Source of the DNA: Actinomadura violacea
GTDB taxonomy: Bacteria > Actinomycetota > Actinomycetes > Streptosporangiales > Streptosporangiaceae
DNA length: 62,473 nt
Assembly (NCBI RefSeq): GCF_017573465.1
Contig: NZ_JAGEPF010000051.1
Coordinates: forward strand, 1 to 62,473
Direction: 5' to 3'
A program made the position numbers and the translations under genes. The notes beneath the pieces were generated by a model. That model searched no databases. It saw only the letters and a list, made by a program, of their open reading frames with translations, and had not been told where the DNA came from. Positions 34,570 to 42,672 of this stretch are shown piece after piece. Numbering within the stretch: the first letter of the stretch is position 1; each line of letters starts with the position of its first letter.

Positions 34570-34887
34570 ATGGACATGAACAAGGGCACCACCGAACGGC
34601 GGCTCCGCCGCACCCGCGACGGCCGCATGCTCGCGGGCGTCTGCTCCGGCGCCGCCGAGTTCCTCGGCGTCGAGGCCAACGTCATCAGGCTCGTCCTGGC
34701 CGTCTTCACCATCTTCGGCGGCGCGGGCGTGGCGCTGTACGCGATCGCCTGGCTGCTGGTCCCGGAGGAGGGCGCCGCGACGTCCATCGCCGAGGACCTG
34801 TTCAAGAAGGCCCAGGACAACCCGAACGTGCAGGACGCCGTCCAGCGCACCAAGGACGCGGTCAACAAGAACCGCACGCACGCCTGA
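34570..34887 (+). CDS. PspC-domain membrane protein
   Basis: A 105-residue protein. The PspC domain covers residues 8-70: RRTRDGRMLAGVCSGAAEFLG, then VIRLVLAVFTIFGGAGVALYAIAWLLVPEE, which is two hydrophobic helices. The C terminus is an amphipathic helix. Small PspC proteins are thought to sense envelope stress at the membrane; E. coli PspC regulates the phage-shock response, but no psp partners lie here. ATG 34570 (second ATG 34576). It converges with the MFS gene over a shared palindromic terminator. Confidence 0.88.
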   Translation: MDMNKGTTERRLRRTRDGRMLAGVCSGAAEFLGVEANVIRLVLAVFTIFGGAGVALYAIAWLLVPEEGAATSIAEDLFKKAQDNPNVQDAVQRTKDAVNKNRTHA

Positions 34888-34946
34888 GCGCCCCCGGAGC
34901 GGAGCGCCAGCGGAGCGGAGCGCCGGCGGAGCGTAGGGGGCGCTCA
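34885..34946. terminator. Bidirectional terminator holding both stop codons
   Basis: The 11-bp perfect inverted repeat tgagcgccccc (34885-34895) / gggggcgctca (34936-34946) lies between the convergent PspC and MFS genes. The outer three bases of each arm are the stop codon of the gene on that side. The loop holds tandem ggagcg/cggagcg repeats. Confidence 0.8.
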
Positions 34947-36278
34947 GGGGGCGGGGGCGGAGCGGCGGATGCCGGGGAGGTCGTCGTCGCGGGACGCGGA
35001 GACCTCCACGGGGTCGGCCCGGTCCGTCATCGTGGAGATGACGCCGCCGCGGACCTGGTTCCAGGACAGCGACAGCATCGCCGCGACCGACAGGCCGAGC
35101 ACGCCCGCGAGCGCCACGACCGTCTCCGGGCCGAGGACCTGCGTCGCCGCCCCGGCCGCCAGGATGCCGAGGCCCTGCCCGGCGAGGATGCCGGACTGGG
35201 CGAGGCCGAACGCCTGGCCGCGGCCCGCCGGCGGCACCGCCGCGACGAACGCCGCGTTCGCCGCGAGCTGGTACGCGCTGCCCATCCCGGACAGCGCCCA
35301 CAGCGCCACCACCCCCCACAGCGGCGGGTGGACGCCGGCGCCGACCAGCGGCAGGCACGCGGCCATCGACATCCACCCCATCAGCCGCAGCCGGTTCATC
35401 GGACGAACGAACCGGCTGAACAGGAACGCTCCGACGACCATGCCCGTCGGCATCGCCGACATCAGCAGCCCCACCGTCACCGCGCTGCCGTCGAACGTCG
35501 CCGCGTACGGCGCCGCCAGCCCCTCCGGGACGACGTAGAACGCGCACAGCCACGCGAACGACACCAGCGACCGCAGCACCGGGTCGCCGAACACCAGCCG
35601 CGCCCCGTCCCGCGTCCCGCGCCACAGCCCGAGCGACTCGCGCTCCCGGCGCCGCGGCGCGGCCCGCGGCCGCAGCCCGCCGACCAGGATCACCGCGGAC
35701 ATGCCGAACGTCAGCGCGTCGATGGCCAGCGCCTCGTACGGCCCGACCGCCGCGACGATCGCGCCGCCGGCCAGGAAGCCGAGCATCTGCGTGCCCTGGT
35801 GCGTCATGTTGTTGATCGCCGACCCGGCCACGTACCGGTCGCCCTCCAGGACGTCCGGCAGCACGGCGGCGCGCGCGGCGGTGAACGGGGCGCCGAGCAG
35901 CACCGTCGCGAACACCAGCAGGCACAGCCCCGCGAACGGCATCTGGACCAGCGCCAGCACCGCCACCAGGCAGGCCCGCAGCACATCGCAGACGATCATC
36001 ACGGTGCGGCGCGGGAACAGGTCGGCGAGCCCCGACAGCACCGGCCCGCCGACGATCGGCGGCAGGTACGTCAGCGCGTAGGTGACGGCGGTCTGCAGCG
36101 CGGAGCCGGTGTGCTGGTACACCAGCACGGCCAGCGCGACCTGCGCCAGCTGGTCCCCGACGAACGACAGCGCCTGTGCCAGCCAGAGGGCACGGAACTC
36201 ACCCACCGCGAACACCTCGCGGTAGGTGGCCTGCTCCTCCGCCGGACGCCGATGCCGGCCGGTCTGCCTTCCCGCCAC
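34944..36278 (-). CDS. MFS transporter
   Basis: A 444-residue major facilitator protein with about 12 hydrophobic segments: for example FRALWLAQALSFVGDQLAQV, TYALTYLPPIVGGPVLSGLADLFPRRTVM (the G-x-L-a-D-r/f-p-R-R loop between helices 2 and 3), and LLMSAMPTGMVVGAFLFSRF. It resembles actinomycete drug or siderophore exporters of the EntS/MdfA-like group. The substrate is unknown. The GTG at 36278 has a weak ggag site. The C-terminal 40 residues are a charged cytoplasmic tail. Confidence 0.9.
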   Translation of the reverse strand: MAGRQTGRHRRPAEEQATYREVFAVGEFRALWLAQALSFVGDQLAQVALAVLVYQHTGSALQTAVTYALTYLPPIVGGPVLSGLADLFPRRTVMIVCDVLRACLVAVLALVQMPFAGLCLLVFATVLLGAPFTAARAAVLPDVLEGDRYVAGSAINNMTHQGTQMLGFLAGGAIVAAVGPYEALAIDALTFGMSAVILVGGLRPRAAPRRRERESLGLWRGTRDGARLVFGDPVLRSLVSFAWLCAFYVVPEGLAAPYAATFDGSAVTVGLLMSAMPTGMVVGAFLFSRFVRPMNRLRLMGWMSMAACLPLVGAGVHPPLWGVVALWALSGMGSAYQLAANAAFVAAVPPAGRGQAFGLAQSGILAGQGLGILAAGAATQVLGPETVVALAGVLGLSVAAMLSLSWNQVRGGVISTMTDRADPVEVSASRDDDLPGIRRSAPAP

Positions 36279-36390
36279 GCACGCTCCAGTTCGGCCCGCC
36301 CAGGGTTGGACGACCCTCCTATTAACTCACGCTGCGTGGCAGTTATGTGACCTACCGTGCCCAAATATTGAAACCGGTTGCCGCCGGTGC

Positions 36391-36732
36391 TCAATACCCC
36401 AGGTCGTGGAGCCGACGGTCATCGATCCCGAAATGGTGCGCGATCTCATGAATCACCGTGATCCGCACCTCTTCCACGACCTCCTCCTCGGTGTCGCAGA
36501 TCCGGAGGATCTCCCGGCGGTAGATCGAAATGTGATCGGGCAGGACGGCCCCGTACCAGTCACCGCGTTCGGTGAGGGGGACACCTTGGTAAAGCCCGAG
36601 CAGGCCGGGCTCCGGTGCGTCATCCTCGACCACGACGACGACGTTGCGCATCTGCGCGGCCAGCCCGGCCGGGATGGTGTCGAGGGCCTCCCCGACCAGG
36701 TCCTCGAACGCCTCCCGCGACATCTCGATCAC
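36391..36732 (-). CDS. Zincin-like metallopeptidase (MMCAP2/DUF1025-like)
   Basis: A 113-residue protein with an intact metalloprotease motif HEIAHHFGI (HExxHxxG) near its C terminus, preceded by the family pattern ISIYRREILRICDTEEEVVEEVRITVI. Its length matches the short actinomycete metallopeptidase family. The substrate is unknown. The start is GTG 36732 or ATG 36723; neither has a strong ribosome site. It is divergent from the metallophosphoesterase gene with only 31 bp between them, so the two promoters overlap. Confidence 0.85.
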   Translation of the reverse strand: MIEMSREAFEDLVGEALDTIPAGLAAQMRNVVVVVEDDAPEPGLLGLYQGVPLTERGDWYGAVLPDHISIYRREILRICDTEEEVVEEVRITVIHEIAHHFGIDDRRLHDLGY

Positions 36733-36763
36733 AGTGCCATTCTGCTCGACAGAAGGAGGATCG

Positions 36764-38443
36764 TTGCCGTTCCGGCCGACCGCCCTCGCCGCCCGGATCA
36801 CCGCCCTCGCCCACCGGCTCCCCCGAGCCGCGTCCGCGCGGGCCGACGCCCTCGCCGCCCGGTTCCCCCGCGCGGCCTCCGCCGCCCGCCGCGGCGGCGC
36901 CGCGGGGACGCGCGCCGCCCGCAGCCGCTGGACCCGCGTCGCCCTCACCGTCGTCATCGGCCTCGCCGGCGGCTACGTCGGCCTCCTCGTCGGCGGCCGC
37001 ACCGTCACCCCCGTCGGGCCCGCGAACGTCCAGCTCGTCCTGCACCCGTCCCTGCACGGCGGCACCACCCTCGAACTGCCGCCGCTCGGCGCCGTCCACC
37101 TCGACACCCACTCCGGGCCCGTCTCCGTCGAGGCGCACCTCACCGACGTCCGCCCCGACCAGGCGCAGCGGCTCATCGAGGACGACTCGGCGCTCGACCG
37201 CGTCACCGACCAGATCGCCGACCAGATCCGGCACGGCGTGACCGTCATGCTGATCCGCGCCACCGTCCTCGCGCTGGCCTTCGCGTTCCTCGCCGCCCTG
37301 GTCCTGTTCCGGTCCTGGCGGCGCGCCTTCGTCGCGCTCGGCTCGTCGGCCGCGGGCCTCGTCGCCGTCGCCCTGATCGCCTGGACGACCTTCAACCCCG
37401 ACTCCATCGCCGAGCCCCGCTACACCGGCCTGCTCGCCAACGCGCCCCAGGTCGTCGGCGACGCCGAGAGCGTGTTCACCCGCTTCTCCACCTACCGCGC
37501 CAACCTCGCCCGCCTCGTCGGCAACGCCTCCAAGCTCTACGCCGCGACCTCGACGCTCCCGACCTACGAGCCGGACCCGTCCACCATCCGCGTCCTGCAC
37601 GTCTCCGACATCCACCTGAACCCCACCGCGTGGAACGTCATCAAGTCCGTCAGCACCCAGTTCCACGCCACCTTCATCATCGACACCGGCGACCTCATGG
37701 ACCACGGCAGCAAGCCGGAGGACAAGTTCGCCGACTCGATCTCCGGCCTGAAGATCCCGTACGTCTACATCCGCGGGAACCACGACTCCAAGAACACCCA
37801 GAAGGCCGTCGCCCGGCAGAAGAACGCCATCGTGCTGGACGACCAGACCCGCGAGGTCGGCGGCCTGCGCATCTACGGCGTCGGCGACCCCCGCTACACC
37901 CCCGACAAGAGCACCCGCGACGACTTCGTCGGCTCCGACCAGATCCGCGCCGAGGGCGACGTCCTCGCCGACAGGCTCCGCAGGTCCGGCACGACGCCCG
38001 ACGTCGTCCTCACCCACGACCCGGCCGAGGGCGAGGCGTTCTCCGGCCTGACGCCGCTGATCCTATCCGGCCACCTGCACGCCCGCCAGACCAGGCTCCT
38101 GCCCACCGGCACCCGCCTGTTCGTCCAGGGCTCCACCGGCGGCGCCGGCCTGCGCGGCCTCGAACACGAGCAGCCGACCCCCATCGAGCTGTCCGTCCTG
38201 TACTTCAACCGCGCCTCGCACCGCCTCCAGGGCTGGGACGACCTGCAGCTCGGCGGCCTCGGCCTCACCTCCGCCAAGATCGAGCGGCACCTCGAACCCG
38301 ACCCGGACCGCGCGATCAAGCCGCAGCCCCCGGCCACCGCCCCGCCCGCGTCCCCGACCTCCCCGTTCCCGTCCAAGTTCCCGTCCGACTGGCCGTCCCG
38401 CACCCCGACCCCCGCGGAAAGCCCGACCCGCTCGCGCGGGTAA
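36764..38443 (+). CDS. Membrane-anchored metallophosphoesterase
   Basis: A 559-residue protein. After a basic leader come a membrane helix (VALTVVIGLAGGYVGLLVGG), an extracytoplasmic segment, two more helices (MLIRATVLALAFAFLAALVLF and AFVALGSSAAGLVAVALIAW), then a calcineurin-like phosphoesterase domain: LHVSDIHLN (D-x-H), IIDTGDLMDHG (GD), YIRGNHDS (GNHD), VLTHDP and LSGHLHARQ (GHxH). All metal ligands are present. A Pro/Ser-rich tail closes it. The TTG start has a perfect aaggagg site (36753-36759). Phosphodiester or phosphomonoester substrates at the membrane are likely; identity unknown. Confidence 0.92.
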   Translation: MPFRPTALAARITALAHRLPRAASARADALAARFPRAASAARRGGAAGTRAARSRWTRVALTVVIGLAGGYVGLLVGGRTVTPVGPANVQLVLHPSLHGGTTLELPPLGAVHLDTHSGPVSVEAHLTDVRPDQAQRLIEDDSALDRVTDQIADQIRHGVTVMLIRATVLALAFAFLAALVLFRSWRRAFVALGSSAAGLVAVALIAWTTFNPDSIAEPRYTGLLANAPQVVGDAESVFTRFSTYRANLARLVGNASKLYAATSTLPTYEPDPSTIRVLHVSDIHLNPTAWNVIKSVSTQFHATFIIDTGDLMDHGSKPEDKFADSISGLKIPYVYIRGNHDSKNTQKAVARQKNAIVLDDQTREVGGLRIYGVGDPRYTPDKSTRDDFVGSDQIRAEGDVLADRLRRSGTTPDVVLTHDPAEGEAFSGLTPLILSGHLHARQTRLLPTGTRLFVQGSTGGAGLRGLEHEQPTPIELSVLYFNRASHRLQGWDDLQLGGLGLTSAKIERHLEPDPDRAIKPQPPATAPPASPTSPFPSKFPSDWPSRTPTPAESPTRSRG

Positions 38444-38471
38444 CCGTTTGCGCGCCGCCCCACCGCGTCCT

Positions 38472-40295
38472 CTACACTTGACCGGGTCGAGTGGCAACCA
38501 TCTCTGCCACCTCCGGGCCCCCTTCGTCTAGCGGCCTAGGACGCCGCCCTTTCAAGGCGGTAGCGCCGGTTCGAATCCGGTAGGGGGTACTTTGGGAACC
38601 GGCTCGACCGGTCCCGATCACCACATTCGCGACATCGCGCTGCATATCGACGATCTCAGACGTGATCGTCACCTCGCACTCGACGACGTTCCTCTCCCGG
38701 TCATGGCGCATCGCCAGCCCGAAGACGTCCAGCAGCTTCCGCAGAGTCACCTCAGGAAGCAGCCCTAGGTCCACGGCTCCGGTCGGCAGTAGATCCAGCA
38801 ACTCGGGCGCCGCATGAACGGGCGCCGTCTCGTGGAGTTCCCGAAGCCTGTCCTGTGCCGCCTTGAGTTCGGTCGCGATCTCGGCGGCGCGCTCGTTGAC
38901 GCGCTGGACGAGCGCCGGGGTCGGCTCGTCTAGATTCTCCAGCGGATCGAGCACACGCGCTTGCCGCCGGACCAAATCCTTGATCTTGGCCTTGGCCATC
39001 GCGACCTGCTCCTGATGCTCGTCCAAATGCTGGTCGCTCATCCGGGCGAGAAGCGCTTGCAGTCGTTGGTGACGCTGGGCGCCGAAGATCTCGCGGTTGA
39101 AGAACTCGTTCAGCCCCGCCATCAGCGGCTCCTCACGCACCCGGATCACGGCCGGATGCCCGTCGGGCAGGTAGGAGCGCTTCGGGCTGCATACGTAGTA
39201 GGTGTTGCCGGAGTCCTGCTTGCCGAACATCCTCCGCCCGCACAGCCCGCACGTCATGTAGGACCTCAGCACGAACACCCGCCGAGGCTTCTTGGGCTTG
39301 CTCGGGCCACCTGAGCAGCCGCGGGCTCGGGCCTTGTCGCGGGCGACCCGTTGCGCCTCGGTGAACACCTCGATCGACACCAGGCCGGGATGAGTGGGCT
39401 CGCTGGACCACACCCACGCCTCCGGCGGATTGTTCCTGCCGGTCCCCGATGACGTGGCCTTGCGGTTCCACACCATGTAGCCGGTGTACTTGGGGTTGGA
39501 CAGGACGTTGCGCACCGAGGAGTAGTTCCACCTGCCGATGGTCCGATGCTTGGCCGTGGCCACCGGAGCCGGGTTCCGCTCCAGATCGGTGTTCAGACGG
39601 TCGGCGATCTCCTGATATCCCACACGCTCGCCGATCCGGATCTCGAAGATGGTCTTGACGACCGGTCCCCGTACCTCGTCGGGGATCAGGACATGCTTGG
39701 TGGCTCCCTGTTCTCGGCGCGCGGCCACCGGGTGCGGAACCTTCTTGGCCACGTACCCGTACGGCGGCCGCCCGACATTGAAGCCCTGCCGAGTGTGGAC
39801 CTCGAACCCACCCCAGGACTTCTCCAACATCTCCAGGACGTACCACTCGGCAACGCCCTGCTTGACGCGCCGGGTCAGCACCTGCGACGAGCGCTTGCCG
39901 CTGAGGCTGATCGGCTCATCGGCCGCCCACAGCGGGACGCCGACCTGCTCCAGCCGGTTCTCGATCTGGGTACCGACATAAGTGCGACGCGCGATCCGGT
40001 CGACGGACTCGCAGATCACCGCGTCGAACCGCCGATCGGGCTGGGACGCCTCGGCCAGCAGGTCCTGGATACCGCCATCACGCGGCACGGGGATGTTGAA
40101 GCGCTCATGCCCACGCCCGAAGCCGCGCGCCTCGAGGTCCTTGCGCCCCGACTCGATGTCGTAGAAGTGCGCGACGATCACTGCCTGACCCGGGAGCGCG
40201 GTGTGCAGCGCACTCTGGCTGTTGGCGAGTTGGCGCGGGAGCGACAGGGTCGGGTCCTGCTTGTCCTCGGTCGAGGTCCGTCCCGCGAACGCCAC
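38472..40295 (-). CDS. Large serine recombinase (integrase) of the element
   Basis: A 607-residue serine recombinase. The resolvase domain starts VAFAGRTSTEDKQDPTLS with the catalytic Ser in RTS, and continues to FDAVICESVDRIARRT. Then come the recombinase domain (GFNVGRPPYGYVAKK, RTIGRWNYSSVRNVLSNPKYTG), a zinc ribbon (MTCGLCGRRMFG...YYVC) and a coiled coil (about 455-510). The last 40 residues (STPYRIRTGATALKGRRPRP...) are translated from the antisense strand of tRNA-Glu, so the natural end of the protein depends on integration. I chose GTG 40295; ATG 40415 would add 40 residues and overlap the upstream gene by 78 bp. Confidence 0.92.
   Translation of the reverse strand: MAFAGRTSTEDKQDPTLSLPRQLANSQSALHTALPGQAVIVAHFYDIESGRKDLEARGFGRGHERFNIPVPRDGGIQDLLAEASQPDRRFDAVICESVDRIARRTYVGTQIENRLEQVGVPLWAADEPISLSGKRSSQVLTRRVKQGVAEWYVLEMLEKSWGGFEVHTRQGFNVGRPPYGYVAKKVPHPVAARREQGATKHVLIPDEVRGPVVKTIFEIRIGERVGYQEIADRLNTDLERNPAPVATAKHRTIGRWNYSSVRNVLSNPKYTGYMVWNRKATSSGTGRNNPPEAWVWSSEPTHPGLVSIEVFTEAQRVARDKARARGCSGGPSKPKKPRRVFVLRSYMTCGLCGRRMFGKQDSGNTYYVCSPKRSYLPDGHPAVIRVREEPLMAGLNEFFNREIFGAQRHQRLQALLARMSDQHLDEHQEQVAMAKAKIKDLVRRQARVLDPLENLDEPTPALVQRVNERAAEIATELKAAQDRLRELHETAPVHAAPELLDLLPTGAVDLGLLPEVTLRKLLDVFGLAMRHDRERNVVECEVTITSEIVDMQRDVANVVIGTGRAGSQSTPYRIRTGATALKGRRPRPLDEGGPEVAEMVATRPGQV
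38517..38589 (+). tRNA. tRNA-Glu (TTC)
   Basis: A 73-nt cloverleaf: acceptor gcccccT / agggggT with discriminator A, D-arm around tctagcggcctagga, anticodon stem ccgcc/ggcgg (38544-38548 / 38556-38560) with loop ctttcaa and anticodon TTC (38551-38553), and T-arm ccggttcgaatccgg. CCA is not encoded. The recombinase frame runs antisense across the whole gene, which marks this tRNA as the integration target of the element to its right. Confidence 0.96.
38560..38592. other. Probable attachment site (one end of the element)
   Basis: The 3' half of tRNA-Glu, including the T-arm and acceptor end, is the usual crossover region of elements inserted in this gene. DNA left of it is chromosomal in character; from about 38590 rightward the genes are element genes. 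I looked for a second copy of the T-arm/acceptor sequence elsewhere in the window and did not find one, so the exact core is not defined. Confidence 0.55.
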
Positions 40296-40336
40296 CCGGA
40301 GAGGCCCGGACAGCCGGAATCCGCCACCGGGCCCGG

Positions 40337-40564
40337 TCAGGCCTCTTGATCGGCTGCTTCGCGATCCTGCTGCGAAGACTTCGAGGGGAACTGGGCTGCC
40401 TGTTCCGTCCACCATGTGAGTACCTCCTTGATCGCGCGTGCCTGAACTCGGGTGAGCTGCTCCTTGACGGACGGGTCCGCCGGAATCAGCCGCCAGGTGA
40501 GCGTCAACTGCTCGCCATCACTCCGGGTTGCCTCGTCCGGCTCGGTCACCGCGTGTCCGCCCAT
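40337..40564 (-). CDS. Small conserved protein upstream of the recombinase
   Basis: A 75-residue protein whose ATG overlaps the stop of the methyltransferase gene (ATGA) and which ends 42 bp before the recombinase start. It has a beta-strand-like TLTWRLIPAD and a helix PSVKEQLTRVQARAIKEVLTWW with a charged tail. It may be a recombination directionality factor or a recombinase cofactor, given its position, but I see no HTH and no family is recognised. Confidence 0.75.
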   Translation of the reverse strand: MGGHAVTEPDEATRSDGEQLTLTWRLIPADPSVKEQLTRVQARAIKEVLTWWTEQAAQFPSKSSQQDREAADQEA

Positions 40565-41550
40565 CAGGCGGCGGCGCCGGTGGGCCCGGTGTCGGGCCGG
40601 TCCGCGGATGACGGCACACCTCCACCGTGAAGATCAAGCCCGGTGGGCTCGTCGACCGTGCGGCCGGTCTCGCGGTCCCGTCCGAGCACGAGGAGGTCTT
40701 CGTGGGCCGTGGCCAGTGCTGGGACGCCCTGCGCGCGGAGGCGGCGGGCTTCGAGCATCTGGAAGAACGAGGCGCGGGTGACGATACGTCCGTCGCGAAG
40801 TCCGCACAGCAGGGCGGCGAACCGGTCGACCAGGACCAGGCCCTGTTCTTCGGCGGCGGCGATGACCTGGCCTGGGAGGTCGATGAGTTCGCCAGCCACA
40901 CGGAACGGACGGACGGTGACGGCGATGACTCCGCCGCGGCAAAGCAGGGCCGCGCTGCCGCTGAGGATCTGCCCGAACCCAGCGACGAGTTCGGCGGTAG
41001 GTCGGTGGGCGAGGTTGCGGCGGTCGGTGGAGTACCTGCCGTTGAACTTGTCGATCTTGCCGCCGCCGTTGTCTCGGCTGGTGCGTACCTGCCCGTGGGT
41101 GGTCGCGCCATAGGGAGGCGAGGTCAGCACCAGCGCGGCGGTACCGGCCTGTTCGGCGAGCGCGGCGGCGATGTTGCGGGCGTCGCCGTGGACGACCTGT
41201 CCGATGCCGGTGGCGCCTTGAGAATGGGCGTGGCGAAGGTTGCCGGCGGCCATCTTGGCGAAGCGCGCCTCGTACTCTATCCCGATGGCGCGGCGTCCCT
41301 GGTGGACGGCTTCGACCAGGGTGGTTCCGATGCCGCACATCGGGTCGATGACCAGGTCGCCGGGCTCGGTGTAGGCCGCGATGACTTGGGCGGCGATCGT
41401 GGGAAGCATCTTGGCCGGATGCGCCATCGACTCGGGCGTGTAGCGGCCCTTGCGTTGGATGCGGGACGGCTGCTGGCCGGTGAGCAGTACCGACGCGATC
41501 TCGCGGGCAACCGGTTCGGCCCCGGAAGGTCGGTGGGTGGCCTGGGTCAT
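40564..41550 (-). CDS. DNA methyltransferase (N4-cytosine or N6-adenine type)
   Basis: A 328-residue amino-methyltransferase. Motif I is DPMCGIGTT at 69-77 and motif IV is TSPPYG with SPPY at 144-147. The HGDARN strand and an N-terminal PESMAHPAKMLP (motif X-like) are in the order of the beta class or TRM11-like group. SPPY is most often seen with N4-cytosine methylation. No restriction endonuclease is nearby, so it looks like an orphan methylase protecting or regulating the element. It is coupled to the degenerate homologue upstream and the 75-residue gene downstream (both ATGA). Confidence 0.88.
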   Translation of the reverse strand: MTQATHRPSGAEPVAREIASVLLTGQQPSRIQRKGRYTPESMAHPAKMLPTIAAQVIAAYTEPGDLVIDPMCGIGTTLVEAVHQGRRAIGIEYEARFAKMAAGNLRHAHSQGATGIGQVVHGDARNIAAALAEQAGTAALVLTSPPYGATTHGQVRTSRDNGGGKIDKFNGRYSTDRRNLAHRPTAELVAGFGQILSGSAALLCRGGVIAVTVRPFRVAGELIDLPGQVIAAAEEQGLVLVDRFAALLCGLRDGRIVTRASFFQMLEARRLRAQGVPALATAHEDLLVLGRDRETGRTVDEPTGLDLHGGGVPSSADRPDTGPTGAAA

Positions 41551-42461
41551 CGCGCGCCTCCCTCGTTGATGCGGGCGGGCTTGGTCAGGACGCAGACGTC
41601 GGCATGGACCCGTGCGGCCGGTGGCAGGGCACGAGAACGGATGTCGCGGAGTTGGCCGAGGCTGGTGGGCCCGGCTTGGACCAGGAGGGTGTCTCCCTCG
41701 ATGGGGACACGAATGGCGATGACGTGTTGGGTGTAGCGGAACCCTGCCGTACGCGCGTGCTGGATGATGCCGGGCGCTGGGTCGACCAGGCGTCCGCCGT
41801 GGTGTCTGGCCGTGGTCACGACCGCGAGATGTCCGCCCGGACGCAGCAGGCGGAACGCGGCGGGCATGAACGAGCGGGCCTGGAAGGCACTGTTGGCCAG
41901 GACGTCGGACAAGCAGGCCGGGCACCCGCCGCGAACTCGGCTCGGCTTCGGCTCCGGGACGGCCGTCGTTCTGCTGGACGTCGGTGGTGCCGCGATCACA
42001 AGCGCGACCTGGCCGAGGTGGTCGGCGATGCCGCGGTGCATCTGGTCGGCGCGGCACGGCCGCATCTGCACGCGGGTGAGGCGATCGTCCGGCAGGGCGC
42101 GGCGGAGTTGGGCGCCGATGTGCCGGGCGAGCGGGAAGTGCGGGACGCATGCGATGGCGTGCCGGTCGAGTTGGGCGGCGGTGCGCAGGGTGGCGGAGTT
42201 GGTGGTGAATGCTTCGGCGATCACGTCGCCGTCGCGGGTGGCGGTGGTGATGAGGTGGCGTGCCAGGCCGGTGCTGATGCTCGCCAGGTGCCGGTCGCAC
42301 GTCCGCGCGGGCGCGCCTCGATGGTCAGGCCCTCGGCCGGGCCGCCGATCGTACGGGGTGGGCGGGTCGGTGGTGTCGTCGGGGCAGAGCCAGACGGTCA
42401 GCGGCAAGAACTGCCGCGCACTCGTGGCCGGTGTCGGCTTGGGCTGGTCGGTGCCGGTCAT
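41547..42461 (-). CDS. Degenerate DNA methyltransferase homologue
   Basis: A 304-residue protein with the same layout as its downstream partner but damaged motifs. At the motif I position it reads GDVIAEAFTTNSATLRTA (partner DPMCGIGTTLVEA), and at motif IV VIAAPPTS (partner LTSPPYG). LRPGGHLAVVTTARH and FRYTQHVIAIRVP keep the methyltransferase fold. A central four-residue C-P-A-C (RGGCPACLSD) is unusual. It probably does not bind SAM and may be a regulatory or target-recognition partner. The stop overlaps the next ATG (ATGA). Confidence 0.78.
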   Translation of the reverse strand: MTGTDQPKPTPATSARQFLPLTVWLCPDDTTDPPTPYDRRPGRGPDHRGAPARTCDRHLASISTGLARHLITTATRDGDVIAEAFTTNSATLRTAAQLDRHAIACVPHFPLARHIGAQLRRALPDDRLTRVQMRPCRADQMHRGIADHLGQVALVIAAPPTSSRTTAVPEPKPSRVRGGCPACLSDVLANSAFQARSFMPAAFRLLRPGGHLAVVTTARHHGGRLVDPAPGIIQHARTAGFRYTQHVIAIRVPIEGDTLLVQAGPTSLGQLRDIRSRALPPAARVHADVCVLTKPARINEGGAR

Positions 42462-42494
42462 GGTGGGTGACCCGTGATGGTCGCCCGGTCCCCT

Positions 42495-42538
42495 GTCTCA
42501 TTAAGTAACCGACACGCTCCACCCCGATTTTGGACATC
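42495..42538 (-). promoter_or_regulatory. Shared 44-bp element ahead of the methyltransferase operon
   Basis: Read in the direction of the operon, this block is gatgtccaaaat followed by cgggg, gagcg and tgtcggttacttaatgagac. It matches, with a few changes and one gap, the block at 44552-44595 that precedes the conjugation operon in the same orientation. It ends 34 bp before the ATG of the first methyltransferase gene. TTACTT may be a -10-like hexamer. Confidence 0.75.
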
Positions 42539-42672
42539 TCCAGCGCGAATTTCCTGGCCCGGCGCCCCACCGACATCTCGGGTCCGTTCGTGGTCGTGAC
42601 GGCGGCCGGAGGCGCGTCGCGGAGATTGGAGGGCCAGCGTGTTTGTCTGATCCGCGCCGTAAGGTCATCTCT

